Shown here: piece by piece, positions 23,420 to 36,400 of the stretch | How positions within the stretch are numbered: the stretch's first letter is position 1 | Layout: each line of letters begins with the position of its first letter | Origin: Ypsolopha sequella | Lineage: Eukaryota; Arthropoda; Insecta; Lepidoptera; Ypsolophidae | Length of the DNA stretch: 64,000 nucleotides | Direction: 5' to 3' | Assembly: GCA_934047225.1 (NCBI GenBank) | Contig: OW203988.1 | Coordinates: forward strand, 1,674,001-1,738,000 | Notes under the pieces: model-generated | Databases searched by the model: none | Told to the model about the DNA's origin: nothing | What the model saw: the letters and a program-made list of their open reading frames with translations, nothing else | Position numbers and translations under genes: made by a program

Positions 23420-23810
23420 CGGGGGGTATGTCAATCGATAACCTGGCTTCTGGGAATTTAGACACTGTGGAGGTTTTCTCAGGGTTGGACCGCGTGTTTT
23501 GTGTGCTAGGATTTTACAAGTACCCTAAAACGGTGATTCAGCGAAAAAGAACGGAGAAAATTTTGAAGTCATTGTGGTTTGCGTAACGTAAATGATGCAC
23601 CAAGTGTTCTCCTCATTTGAAAATGAATTAAAAAGTTACTCAAACCACTATGACTGCAAAATTTCCTCCGTGCTTTTTCGCTGAATCACCGTTTTTAGTG
23701 TATTTGTAAAATGTTAACACACAGAACGCGCGGTTCACCCCCAGAACCTAAATAGTGTCTAAATTCCCAAAAGCTAGGCTATCGATTAACATAGCCCGTA
23801 CACCTCAATT
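23420..23810. mobile_element. Foldback element with about 165-bp inverted arms
   Basis: The left arm (about 23421-23582) and right arm (about 23640-23805) are reverse complements along most of their length. Clear blocks include GGGAATTTAGACACT, GTGATTCAGCGAAAAAG, GGAGAAAATTTTG/GGAGGAAATTTTG and GTCATTGTGGTTT/GTCATAGTGGTTT. The loop is about 55 bp. TCTGTGG occurs just outside each end (about 23409 and 23817) and may be the target duplication. The element lies about 460 bp upstream of the channel ATG and could form a long RNA hairpin if it is in the 5' part of the transcript. Confidence 0.85.
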
Positions 23811-24270
23811 TTTTTGTCTGTGGTTTACGCAGTAAGCTAATCAAATATAAACTTTATTTTGAGACAACCTGTAAAATCATTAACTTAAACCAGAGCGGCG
23901 TTTGTTTTCGAATCTTACTTTTTTGAAATATGCCCTCCTTATTAAAAGTTATTAAAGTAAATATCAGTGAAACAGAGTACAGTGATTTTATTCTCAAGAT
24001 GTTTTTGGTTCTTTAGGTTTTTGTATACTTACCACTCGCTAAATGGTGACAAAATAATAAATATAGTGTATTACAAATACTGTGATGAAACTTGCATGCC
24101 TAAAAAGCTTTTTATCGGGTTCTAAACAACGCTGATAGGCTTACTCAGAATATCAAGTTGGTACATAAAAATTGTCAGTGAAAATATGGTGTCAAATGTC
24201 TATTCTAGTGAGCCTCTGGTGCTGTACCAGCTGAGGAAGTGCTGCTACAGTAGATAAAGCATACTCAAAC

Positions 24271-24498
24271 ATGGCTCTGGATCCCAAAATTATGACAAGG
24301 AAAAAAATCAGAAAACAATTAGCTGTCAACAGGTCGTTGCTTGATAACATAACAACTGTACACGGTTTGATCTACTTGACCAAGCACAACTGGAGGCGTC
24401 TCGGATGGATTGTGGTATTTTTGGGAAATATATTGTTCACCATATATCTCTTCATTGCCATTAAGCAAAAATTCGATAGCAACCAGATTTTGACAAGG
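24271..24498 (+). CDS. Channel exon 1 (N-terminus and TM1)
   Basis: Encodes residues 1-76. The ATG lies in a good insect context (CAAACATGG), and the nearest upstream in-frame stop is TGA at 24232-24234, so this is the likely start. A splice acceptor CTACAG at 24245-24250 would allow an upstream coding exon, but I see no sign of one. The basic N-terminal segment is followed by NITTVHGLIYL, where HG is the gating-domain motif conserved in DEG/ENaC channels. A hydrophobic TM1 from about residue 42 to 64 (LGWIVVFLGNILFTIYLF) comes next. The donor is GTATGT at 24499, phase 0. Confidence 0.92.
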
Positions 24499-27400
24499 GT
24501 ATGTACCTTCCAGGTAGATTAACTAATATTATATAAGAACAAAATAATTCATGATATTTGAGAAAAAGGTGTAGATATACGTACGACTATCAACGAAAAC
24601 GAAATTGAAATAACGTTCATGTCAACGCGCAATGCATAGATGCTGTTACGACGCTGGCTGCGTCCTTGATAGGGCGAAATAGAAGAAAATAATACTTTTC
24701 ACATGGACGTGATTGTTCGATTGAATAATACTATGTTATGTTTATTGCTATCAAGTTTATCTATTACTCAAAATATAAATTAATTAAATCGACTTAGCCG
24801 CTAAGGAGCAGTAGCGAATTCAAGCCATTCGGTTGACATATTTTTTTCATATAGAAGTTTTGGTGGTATGTAAAAGAATAATGTTGCATAGAGTTGATTA
24901 TTCATAAACATTTTTTTCAATATTTTTGGTTTTGCCATAGACGAGGAGTAGGCTTCAGAAAGTACCCATTTGGCGATACCAAGGCCTTTAAGGCGCCTCT
25001 TCCACCGTCATTCTTTCACTTAAATACACAGAAAATATTGCTTACACAAACTTTCCATGGAATTCTTTTTCTGTCCGTCCATAAAGCGCTATCCGGAGAC
25101 CCTGCGACGTCGTAATGCAGTGCGTACTGATATGCACGTTAGTTCAATATAGTTTCTGTCGATATTTGTATCGATACATGTCGACTCAAGTTGGTCTACC
25201 TGCCCCTTAAAACTTGGCTAATTCACAAACCAGTCCCTCTATTCTGTATCTTTAGTTGCCAACTGGACTAGGTGTCTATCATCAAAAACATAGCTAAAAA
25301 CTGAAATTTCAAAATTGCCATTAATGGGTACTGAACTACTTACAAACCGTGTCGTCACTTCAAGTGCGAATATATCCTAAAACAATCGGAATTCGATAGT
25401 ATGTGTATGTTTTTGATGATAGACACCTAGTCCAGATGGCAACTTGAGATACATTATAGGCCCTCAGAACTCAGTATCACGACGGCGCGGCGGCGTCAGC
25501 GCACGACGGACTTCACACGGGACGATGCACAGCAATAGGTCTTGTCTCTTTTTCGCTCGCGATAATTTATTACTTCCACGTGTCAATGTGACATTGCAAT
25601 GCTACGTAATTTACTGAGGTTGTCTATGTTGTGAGCCGTTCTAATCTTGGGTAGGTATCCTATCTACACCTTTTTTCATTGATACCGAAACAAAAAAACT
25701 CGACAAAGTGGAAGTTGAGCTCAAGCCAAGCACCGAGAATTCCGTACGATACGTTTGTAATGGTGTCATTTAAGGCGATATGTAGAAGTTTTAGCGTCCC
25801 TGTTACTCCATATGCGAAAAAACCCTCAGTAAATTCGGGGAAAAGTAGCAAAAAGTCGGTTTTTTATTGACATAAAATGTACTAAAGTTGCTATTAAAAT
25901 GTTGTTTAACCAGGGCTGCTATTCTCGCAATATTTTTCACACGCTTTTTGTTTCATACGACTTTGTTAATCGCGTGATAAATGCCCTATGATGATAATTC
26001 TACTAAGTGAAATTTTTAAAAGATATCTAAAACATGTTATGAATCCGGTCAAAAGGTTTTCATTTTAACATCTTGATACGTTTCTGTACAATTAGCTCCT
26101 AAAAATCACCCACTTTTTGCCTTCGCAAATTATCGCACGTGCCAGAATTGCCGTCCAGGTCCTAGATATCATTAAAACCCATCTAATAAAATATAATTGC
26201 ACTCCATATGTCATTCTAAATTGTCAAACCAGGAGAATTGGTGCCGAAAAAGACCTCACTTTAATAAATATTTCTATCAAGCCGAATTTCTCCAATCGCG
26301 TTTCTGTTTTAACAGATCCCTAGAAAAAGAATCCAAAAATAATATATATTTTTTTCAAAAGAATACATTATTTACTGAAGTAGATATGCACGTTCTTAAA
26401 GTGTCGATTTTTTTTTCGTAGCGCCTTAAGCTTAATTTTAGTTAAGATCACAGCATCACTATAGTTTTCCTGGTAATATTCACGTGCCAAATACTACGAG
26501 AGGTAATTTTTACCGATTTTCCAGCTGCCCTCCGAATAGACTAAAAAATATTTTCGGAATTTCCAGCTACATACTCTTGAAAATAAAGGAGAGGGAAGTT
26601 ATTTTAACGAACATTTTCTGAAACGCTATGAACATTGTAATCCGTGGCTACGAAGTATTTTTAGGGTTCCGTAGTACCTAAAAGTTACAAAAGGAACCTT
26701 ATTGTGAGACTCCGTTGTCCGTCCGTATTAAAGATAAAAACGTAAAATTTGGCACAAAAATAGCATTCATTTGCACACATATCAAGGTGTACAAAATAAA
26801 TAAGAAAAATTTTAAAATTTTAAATATATTTCCAAAACAAAAGTGAGAAAAATATAAAATATTAGCTTAAAAATACAATATGGATATCAAATTGTAGATA
26901 TTAAATTTACTGGAACTGGTTTCGAGAAATCTTTAAAAAGCCCCAAAATTCAAAATTCAAATTCAAAAAGTTTATTTTGCAAAGTAGGTATATATACACG
27001 TTTCACAAGTCAAATTTTAATCTTATAAAAATATATGTAATAAAATATAAATGTACAGGAACTACTTAGATTAAATGTTTATTTAATTTATGTAGATATA
27101 TACGAAAGAATAAATAAAAAATATGTATGTACCCCCCTCCCCTAATCTCTGAAACTGGTAAATCAAAAAATATGAAAATAATGACATTATAGATCATAAC
27201 TGGCCAATTACAGGAAAACTATAGCAATAAAAAAATAATTGAGCTCAAATGAGAAATATAAAAAAATAATTAAAATAAATAAAAAATATATTTTATATAA
27301 ATACAATATGGGTATTAAATTGAAGATATTAAAATGCTAATAGTAAAAATACATACTTTTGTCATATTTACTGGCAATGGTTTCAAGAAATATTTAAAAA

Positions 27401-30400
27401 ACCCCAAAAATATATATGTCTCCCCCCCCCATTTATCCGAAACTGGTGGACTGAAAAATATGACAATTATAGATAATAACTGGCCAATTACAGTCAAACT
27501 ATAGCAATAAAAAAAAATAAAACAAATGAGAAATATAAAAAAAGAAGTAAATTAATTAAAAAAATATTTTATAAAAATAATAAATGGGTATCAAATTGAA
27601 GGTATTAAAAAACTGATTGTAAAAATATAAACTTTTACTATATTTACGGGCACTGATTTCGAAAAATCTTTAAAAAAAAAACAAATATATGTATGTCCCC
27701 CCCCCCCCCCCTTGTCTCCAAAACTGGTGGACCAAAAAATATGAAAAAATCCATGGTAATATGTGTTTACAAAAAGATTACAGGAAAAGTAAAGCGGTTG
27801 AGAAATTCACGAAATAAAAATATGAAAAAATTTAATTTATCATCCACAATACTGAACCCTAGGTACGCAAGTCTAACTCGCACTTGTCCGGTTTTTTTTC
27901 AATAGAAATTGTTTTCCGATACTTAAATCACGAAATTTTACTTCCCTTAGGATCAAAAAAGGAATTAGAGAGATTAAACCAGAAGGATTCTTTGTTCTCA
28001 TTTCTGAGGACGGGAAACAAAAACAAAAAGAAATCTTTGCTATAAAATATTTAAGCTCTACTTGTTGTGTTCCTTGTACACTTTTGATTTACAACACTGT
28101 TTTGTATTTTTATTGTCTTTTTTAATGTTACTTTTTGTGTATTGTTCAATGCAAATAATTCAATATTTAAATGTTATATTTTGAACGGCAGCAAAGCTGA
28201 GTTGAATCAATAAGCGCAGAAAATATTTTCTTGTAAGGTCTGCGTTCTTCACAAGACAGGTTAAGGTGCCTCTGCCCAGCATCATGCGAAACTGACTCTA
28301 TTGAAAAAGTTATTTCTCTTTAATGGTTTGTTTAAAAATTATAAAAAAGAAAAATATATTGTTGATTAAATTATAAAGAATAACTTCGTATTAGGAAATT
28401 ATTCTTGCGTTCAAATTCAAGGTGTTTTTAAACTAAAATTAAGTAAAATTGGTCATTTCTTTGAAACCACAAATATTGTTATATTTAAATATTGTTTAGA
28501 AAAAATATTTTTGGAAAAAAAAATTCTTCCACTGCGTCCATGGGAAGTTATTATTTTCTCCTATTTTGCGCTATCCGGAAACTCAGCGACGTCGTAATGC
28601 ATAAATAATGTTATTTTGCGCTATCCGGAAACTCAGCGACGTCGTAATGCATAAATAATGTTATTTTGCGCTATCCGGAAACTCAGCGACGTCGTAATGC
28701 ATAAATAATGTTATTTTGCGCTATCCGGAAACTCAGCGACGTCGTAATGCATAAATAATGTTATTTTGCGCTATCCGGAAACTCAGCGACGTCGTAATGC
28801 ATAAATAATGTTATTTTGCGCTATCCGGAAACTCAGCGACGTCGTAATGCATAAATAATGTTATTTTGCGCTATCCGGAAACTCAGCGACGTCGTAATGC
28901 ATAAATAATGTTATTTTGCGCTATCCGGAAACTCAGCGACGTCGTAATGCATAAATAATGTTATTTTGCGCTATCCGGAAACTCAGCGACGTCGTAATGC
29001 ATAAATAATGTTATTTTGCGCTATCCGGAAACTCAGCGACGTCGTAATGCATAAATAATGTTATTTTGCGCTATCCGGAAACTCAGCGACGTCGTAATGC
29101 ATAAATAATGTTATTTTGCGCTATCCGGAAACTCAGCGACGTCGTAATGCATAAATAATGTTATTTTCTATATAGTTTCTGTCGATATTTATACCGACAC
29201 AGTTCAACTCAATTTGTCAATTTGACACTTCCATTTGTGTCTGAAGCACTTACCACTCATCATGTTTAGGACGTTTATCTTCGGTGAAATGCAGATAAAC
29301 TAAATATGAACTGTGGCTTTCATTTCATAGTTCATACTTGGGGACACCTCTGACAACTCCTCAGGGATTTATGTCGTGATGATATATTATTATGTTATTT
29401 TACATAATGTTAAGGTCCCTGCTCGCTAGAGCACCAGAATGTGATGTGTTAGGATTTGTCATGTAGTCCCGGGAAAAATATATAATAGTTCTTTCAATAA
29501 GTATAAATAAATTCATTTTAGGTTGATGCTACCTGCAGGGTCAACCAAGTACCTTTTCCGTCAGTCATCATCTGTAATGAAAATATAGTTTCTATGAAAG
29601 AAACCAAGAACATTGAAAGGATTTTGTAAGTACGAGTATGTTAAAAGGTTTTAACTAACTAAATAACAATCCCGATCTCTATTTATTTTATCTTCTGTCA
29701 TACTATAATAATTAAAGTAAAATTACAACATCAAAAACTGTTTTGTAAGTACCTACAATGAATGTCCGATGTTAACTTATTTCTTCTATTGCTTTGGGCT
29801 ACAGCAAAGGTATATTTGCCATGCAGCCTCGAATGATCCCTAGCAGAACACCTTCAATAAGGATCAGCCCGTAAATAATTACTGACAATTTGACTCTCAT
29901 CATTAGGTAAAGAGCAATTAAAAAATTAATAATTATTTAATTTTAAAATAATTTCCCCTACCCCAACCAACTGAGCTCAAATTTTGCACATACGATTGGT
30001 TTTGGTGACAATACATGACAAGCTAATCGACGTTTTGGTGACAATACATGACAAGCTAATTGACGTTTTGGTGTCAATACATAATAAGCTAATTGTCGTT
30101 TTGGTGACAATACACGACAAACTAATTGACGTTTTGGTGACAATACATGACAAGCTAATTGACGTTTTGGTAACAATACATGGCAAGCTCATTGACGTTT
30201 TGGTGACAATACATGACAAGCTAATTGACGTTTTGGTGACAATACATGACAAGCTAATTGACGTTTTGGTGACGTTTTGGTGACAATACATGACAAGCTA
30301 ATTGACGTTTTGGTGACAATACATGACAAGCTAATTGACGTTTTGGTGACAATACATGACAAGCTAATTGACGTTTTGGTGACAATACATGACAAGCTAA

Positions 30401-33400
30401 TTGACGTTTTGGTGACAATACATGACAAGCTAATTGACGTTTTGGTAACAATACATGACAAGCTAATTGACGTTTTGGTGACAATACATGACAAGCTAAT
30501 TGACGTTTTGGTGACAATACATGACAAGCTAATTGACGTTTTGGTGACAATACATGACAAGCTAATTGACGTTTTGGTGACAATACATGACAAGCTAATT
30601 GACGTTTTGGTGACAATACATGACAAGCTAATTGACGTTTTGGTGACAATACATGACAAGCTAATTGACGTTTTGGTGACAATACATGACAAGCTAATTG
30701 ACGTTTTGGTGACAATAAATGACAAGCTAATTGACGTTTTGGTGACAATACATGACAAGCTAATTGACGTTTTGGTGACAATACATGACAAGCTAATTGA
30801 CGTTTTGGTGACAATACATGACAAGCTAATTGACGTTTTGGTGACAATACATGACAAGCTAATTGACGTTTTGGTAACAATACATGACAAGCTAATTGAC
30901 GTTTTGGTGACAATACATGACAAGCTAATTGACGTTTTGGTGACAATACATGACAAGCTAATTGACGTTTTGGTGACAATACATGACAAGCTAATTGACG
31001 TTTTGGTAACAATACATGGCAAGCTCATTGACATTTTTAGTCACAGTTTCGTAATGAATCGGCTTGGTTTCAAAAGTAAACTAAATTCACAGCAAAACAC
31101 AATAGACAAATATTATTAATAATAATTATAATTATTACAATTGTTCTTCATAAGATACAAATTTAAGAGTCGGAGTTCCGAGATTGGGCAAAACAGGGTT
31201 CGGGGTTATGGCTTTTTAAGACGGTAAAAATTCAAATTTCTGAACAAAATAAATACCACTTGTTACCTTACAAGATGAAGTACAGGTTCATAAAAAAAAA
31301 ATCTTGGCACTAATGTATAGTAACTTCAGAAAAAAAAACAGGATGTCAAGTTCGGGTTACACCCGTAGCGCTGCAATGCTATTCAAGAGATTTTCTTGAA
31401 ATTCCTGTTTTTTTTCTGAAGTTACTATACAATATTGCCGTGATTTTTTTTAATGAACCTGCACTTCATCTTGTAAGGTGGTATTTATATTGTTCAGAAA
31501 TTTGAATTTTTACCGTCTTAAAAAGCCATAACCCCGAACCCCGAATTTCGGAACACTGACCCTTAAACGTGCCAACAATGAATTTAAACGACTAAAATAT
31601 CATAATTTCAATAATTACAGTTTACGTAAGTCCAAACACACCGTCAACCTTTTCTGTATTTTTTGTTCAAATACAGTAAATGGTACATAATTTAGTAATA
31701 AATAATACAGATATTCCAAATTCCTTCAAAATTATTATTTGAGATAGCCTAAACCCCGGTACAAAAATAGTCTAAAGCTACCTAATTTTAAATTTGATCT
31801 TCTAAATATACGTTTTCTTGTAGCTTTACGGTTCTGGCAGCTGTTTGGCTATACTTATTTTAGCCCTAGTTTTATGGCTTCATACACAAAAGGTACCAAA
31901 CAGGACCCATTTAAACCTGTCTGTATGTCTGTCTGTCTTTCCCTCTATCACTTAGTGGTCGGCTCCGCCAAACAGGAAAAATATTGAATGTTCGAGTATT
32001 TCTTTTTAAATAACGAAATGAAATAAAAAATTAAAAAATAAATCTACAAACGCTACTCTTTTTTTTTTCACTTCATACAAAAAATATTTTACTTTGTAGT
32101 TAGATCAGTAGACTGATCATACTAGTTTCAACACCAAATGACGTTTTCCGTGATTTTAGTGATCTTTCCGATTTTTTTCTCGAATATTGTGATACTTGTG
32201 TCAAATCTGAAAAATACATATGTACTTAATATAGTTCAACTTCCTATCTAATTACAGAAATGTCATTCGTTACTTTTTTATTTATTTAATATGCTAAATT
32301 GTCCAAATGTGAAAGCATGTTTGGCGGAACAGGTAACCAGTTGAAATTCTAACAGAATACATGTTTCTATGGCTTATTTCATTGCTAATAATAAAAGAAG
32401 TAGAAGAGCTTTGAACCCAGCTTCTAGAATGCTGGCAGCACCAATCCTGCTCTTGATCTCGGCATCAAGGTCATATTTTAGTGCTCTCCATATAGCGGAA
32501 CTTATCAACCTGCTCAGCACATTCTCACCAAGACAACAAGTTTTGATCTGTAGTTTTTAATTTACCAACTAACTTTTTACACAATTAATTGTTTTTTAAC
32601 CTTAAATATGTTATATTTATTTGTTGCAGAAAGGTCCATGGACGTAACACGAGTGAAATCGAAGGGTTTTTCTCAGCGTTGTCTTATCTGATACATTTCG
32701 GCCTCGGCAGTGACCAAGTAGGAGACTTTACTGAAATCATGGACATCATGAAGCGACATTATTTCACCATCGACACTATCATGCAGGAGGTAAATGATTT
32801 TATCTACTCCCATATGTACTAGAAAAAGATAAGATAATTACAGCATCAAAAGCTTTTTTTAAATTAAGTACCCACATGTCCTTTGAATGAAATAAGTCTG
32901 GAACAGTTGTGGTAGAGAGCTTTATCCAAATATATTCAAATCAATTTGGCATGTTTTCTTCCCACTGAAGCTGCAGCCTGCCAGCATTACCGGTCCTTAA
33001 AAGTTAAAACCATACACAAAAATTAAATGACTACTCTAATAATAAACATAAATTAATAATAATAATAAATAATTAATAATATTTTCATAATTATTAGGTA
33101 CCTATAATACATCCGTGGGTAGGTATATCTTGACAATACTTGTTTTGCTTGTGCAGCCACAAAGTTGTATTATATTGTTTGTCGCTCCATAGGTACACCA
33201 AAAATGTGAGGATCTTCTCTTGTACTGCACATTCAATCAGAAACCAAAGAAGTGCACAGACGTGTTCAAACTAGTAAAGACGATGGAGGGCTACTGCTGT
33301 GCGTTCAACTACGCCGCGCTCAACGACGGTATTGAAGAGTATGACATGTTCTTTTCATCTTCACTAATAATGCATCGTCACTCAAGACCTGAATCTCTGA

Positions 33401-36400
33401 CGACCCCGTCAAAGACGTTTCCGAGCATGAATTGTGAAATGCAAGTCACAATTTCACACTCGTACTTACATCCACGTTTGATTGATTATTACTTACATAT
33501 TCCAGCATGATGGAGGTGAGCCCTATCGCCATACTTCTAGCGCAAGTACGGACGTGTCTACCGAAGACAAATGTGTCCCTACGGGAATTGAACCCACGAC
33601 CTCCAGATTAGTGCGTCGAGTACTCGAACCTTCATAAACAACCCGCTTGTTGTGTTCTCCTTAAATATTGTATAAATAAACATATAATAATTTAAGTTAC
33701 TTATTCACACGTGATTTTCTGGGGTCACCTAATTTATTCCGCAGACCGCTATTTTGATTTTTTTTTTCTTGGAGACTACACATTGAAAAGGGAAATTTAT
33801 GCTGAAAATAAATTAATAAGCTTTAGCTATGGAGCTGAAATTGAAATAAGTAAACTGAAATCTAAAAACAGCACATTTACGGTTGAACGTAAAATGTGAA
33901 CTGAGTGGGTGAAACTGCAACAAAGTTGAAACATGATCAAATCTGACAAGACGCTTGTTTATACTCGTTACTTTATAATACCTTGAAGACCATCAGCAAT
34001 TAAATCTTGGATATTTATAATCTAGAATAGGATACCTGATATCGGGTTCTATACGGGCGTTTCACTGTTAATGAAACTATATAAACACGAGTTTTGCAAG
34101 AAGTCCTATGATAGAGTTTTTAGAGTAAAATCTGTCTGTGATCTATGTTGACGCTAACATAGCACTGAAGCTACTTCCTTCACTTCAACTCATTTACAAA
34201 ACAATAACGTTTAAGATTTAAGATTCTTTATTTCTCATAAGAACATTTACATATACACTTAAATGAAAACTTAATAATATCTAACTAAAGTTATATATAT
34301 AACACGACCAGTGGGGTCCAGTGCAAGCTGACATATTGTAGTGTTCAAACACAACAGTTATTACATCACATATGTATTCTAAAGTCTAAAACTATTAAAA
34401 CAAGTAAATAGTTACAAGCTAACAATGCTACTTGACCCATCAATTTTATAACAATATCTATTAAGAATAATTAATGTTCTACTTAGTCACTCAGTTTTAG
34501 ATAATTGTTAATATTCTATTTAATAATTATTTTAATATTGGTAGATTTGGTAGTGACGTAATTTTTCAATAGTTTTTTTAAATTTGGGCATAGATTTTAA
34601 TTCTTTTATTGTTTTTGGTAGCTTATTAAACATCTGTGCTCCCTGAAATACCAGACTTTTTTCCCCGTAATTTGTTCGATTTTTGACTAGGGTTAATGAA
34701 CTTACTTTGCCACCATTTCAAAACTTTTTAAAGTTCCTGTTATATTCCTAAGATATATTTAATAAAAACAACAAGTACTGTGTTGAAAATTGGTGGCATG
34801 TGCACTTTACTGTTGAATAACGAGCGGTCAGCTTGGCTGTTATCCCCTTGATCTATTTGTAAAGATTTTATCGTTGTGGGGAAAAATGGATTTTCACATC
34901 GAACTATGATTGTCATGATTGATTGATATAATTTATCCTAGGGTAAAAATGGATTTTCAAACATTTATTTTTCCCCAACGGTAAAAACTAGGCTCTTCCC
35001 GTGTTCATTTTTCAAAAGAAAAGTGACCATTATTTGACCATGTTTGATAAAATACTGTTTTATTTACTCACATCAAGCTAATTGTAAAATCAGAAACAGT
35101 TTTACAAGAACCTAGATTACTCAACCGATGTTATAATATTACATTATAACACTGCAATCCTGCGCTGTGATTGGCTTTACTTATTATAAAATCATCAGGC
35201 ACGTTAGTGGCCGAGCTTAAGATTATTAGAAATTAAAAAAATATAATATTAGACTAAAGTATGCGCTGCTCATTTTTGAATTTCAAGTATTATTTGGTAT
35301 TAATTAGTAATAAAACATTTATTGCCGTTTAAACAGTGGTAGTTCAGTCAGTAGGACGCCCGGGTACGAATCCCCGTGTAGTCCAATTGCCGTATTTCTC
35401 TGACGCGAATGCGAGCAAGACTAAGGTAGTCATTACGAAGGCAAAAGTTGATAAAACATTAATTTCATTATTAAATTAATAACTGCAAAAATTCGTACCC
35501 GGGCCTCCAAACTGAGAATCCGGCGTCCTACTGACTGAACTACCACTGTTTTTAATATTCCCTAAGTGCAAAATTATCGAAACATAAGATAAATTCTACT
35601 TTATCTAGCACAATAGCACGTAGAGAGTGCTTTAATAAAAATAAAAATGTAATACCAAGTTTCACCTACTAAAGTGACATCTATGACGTAATCCTCAGCG
35701 TGATAAGCACCAAATTAGAACTGTACATAATATGGTAACAGGTTGTAGTTCGATTAATAATGAGTATTTAAGAATTTATGTGCAAAGTTTATGTAAAACA
35801 TTTTGCCCTAATAATGATTGATCAGATGTCACTCGTGTACTTGTGATGCATGATCATAGATCAGATGTCAGTCATGTACTTGTGATGATTAATGAATGAT
35901 CAGATGTCACTTGTGTGCTTATGATGGATGATGATAGATCAGATGTCAGTCATGTACTTGTGATGATTGATGATTGATCAGATGTCACTCGTGTGCTTAT
36001 GATGCATGATGATAGATCAGATGTCAGTCATGTACTGGTGATGAATAATGATAGATCAGATGTCACTCGTGTGCTTGTGATGCATGATGATAGATCAGAT
36101 GTCAGTCATGTACTTGTGATGCATGATGATTGATCAGATGTCAGTAATGTACTTGTGATGAATGATGATATATCGGATGTCACTCATGTGCTTGTGATGC
36201 ATAATGATAGATCAGATGTCAGTCATGTACTTGTGATGAATGATGATAGATCAGATGTCAGTAATGTACTTGTGATGAATGATGATAGATCAGATGTCAC
36301 TCGTGTGCTTGTGATGATAGATCAGATGTTACCCGTGTGCTAGTTCGCAATTGGTGGAATTGACTGAAACTGCTTCTATAATCTACCTTATAAATAAATT

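Noticed and set aside
24245..24270. Upstream coding exon spliced at the CTACAG acceptor before the ATG
   Set aside because: Possible but unsupported. An ATG in good context follows immediately and the N-terminus already has family-typical length.
25679..25870. Overlapping 63-codon frames on both strands
   Set aside because: The sequence is part of a dispersed repeat found again at 39262-39405, and neither frame has a recognisable domain.
29977..31119. Open frames of up to about 280 codons in the 33-bp array
   Set aside because: They exist in several frames on both strands simultaneously and translate to an 11-residue repeat; periodicity explains them.
33193..33328. Alternative exon 4 end with donor at 33329
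   Set aside because: It would leave phase 1 and read exon 5 in the wrong frame; the donor at 33339 keeps the frame open through exon 6.
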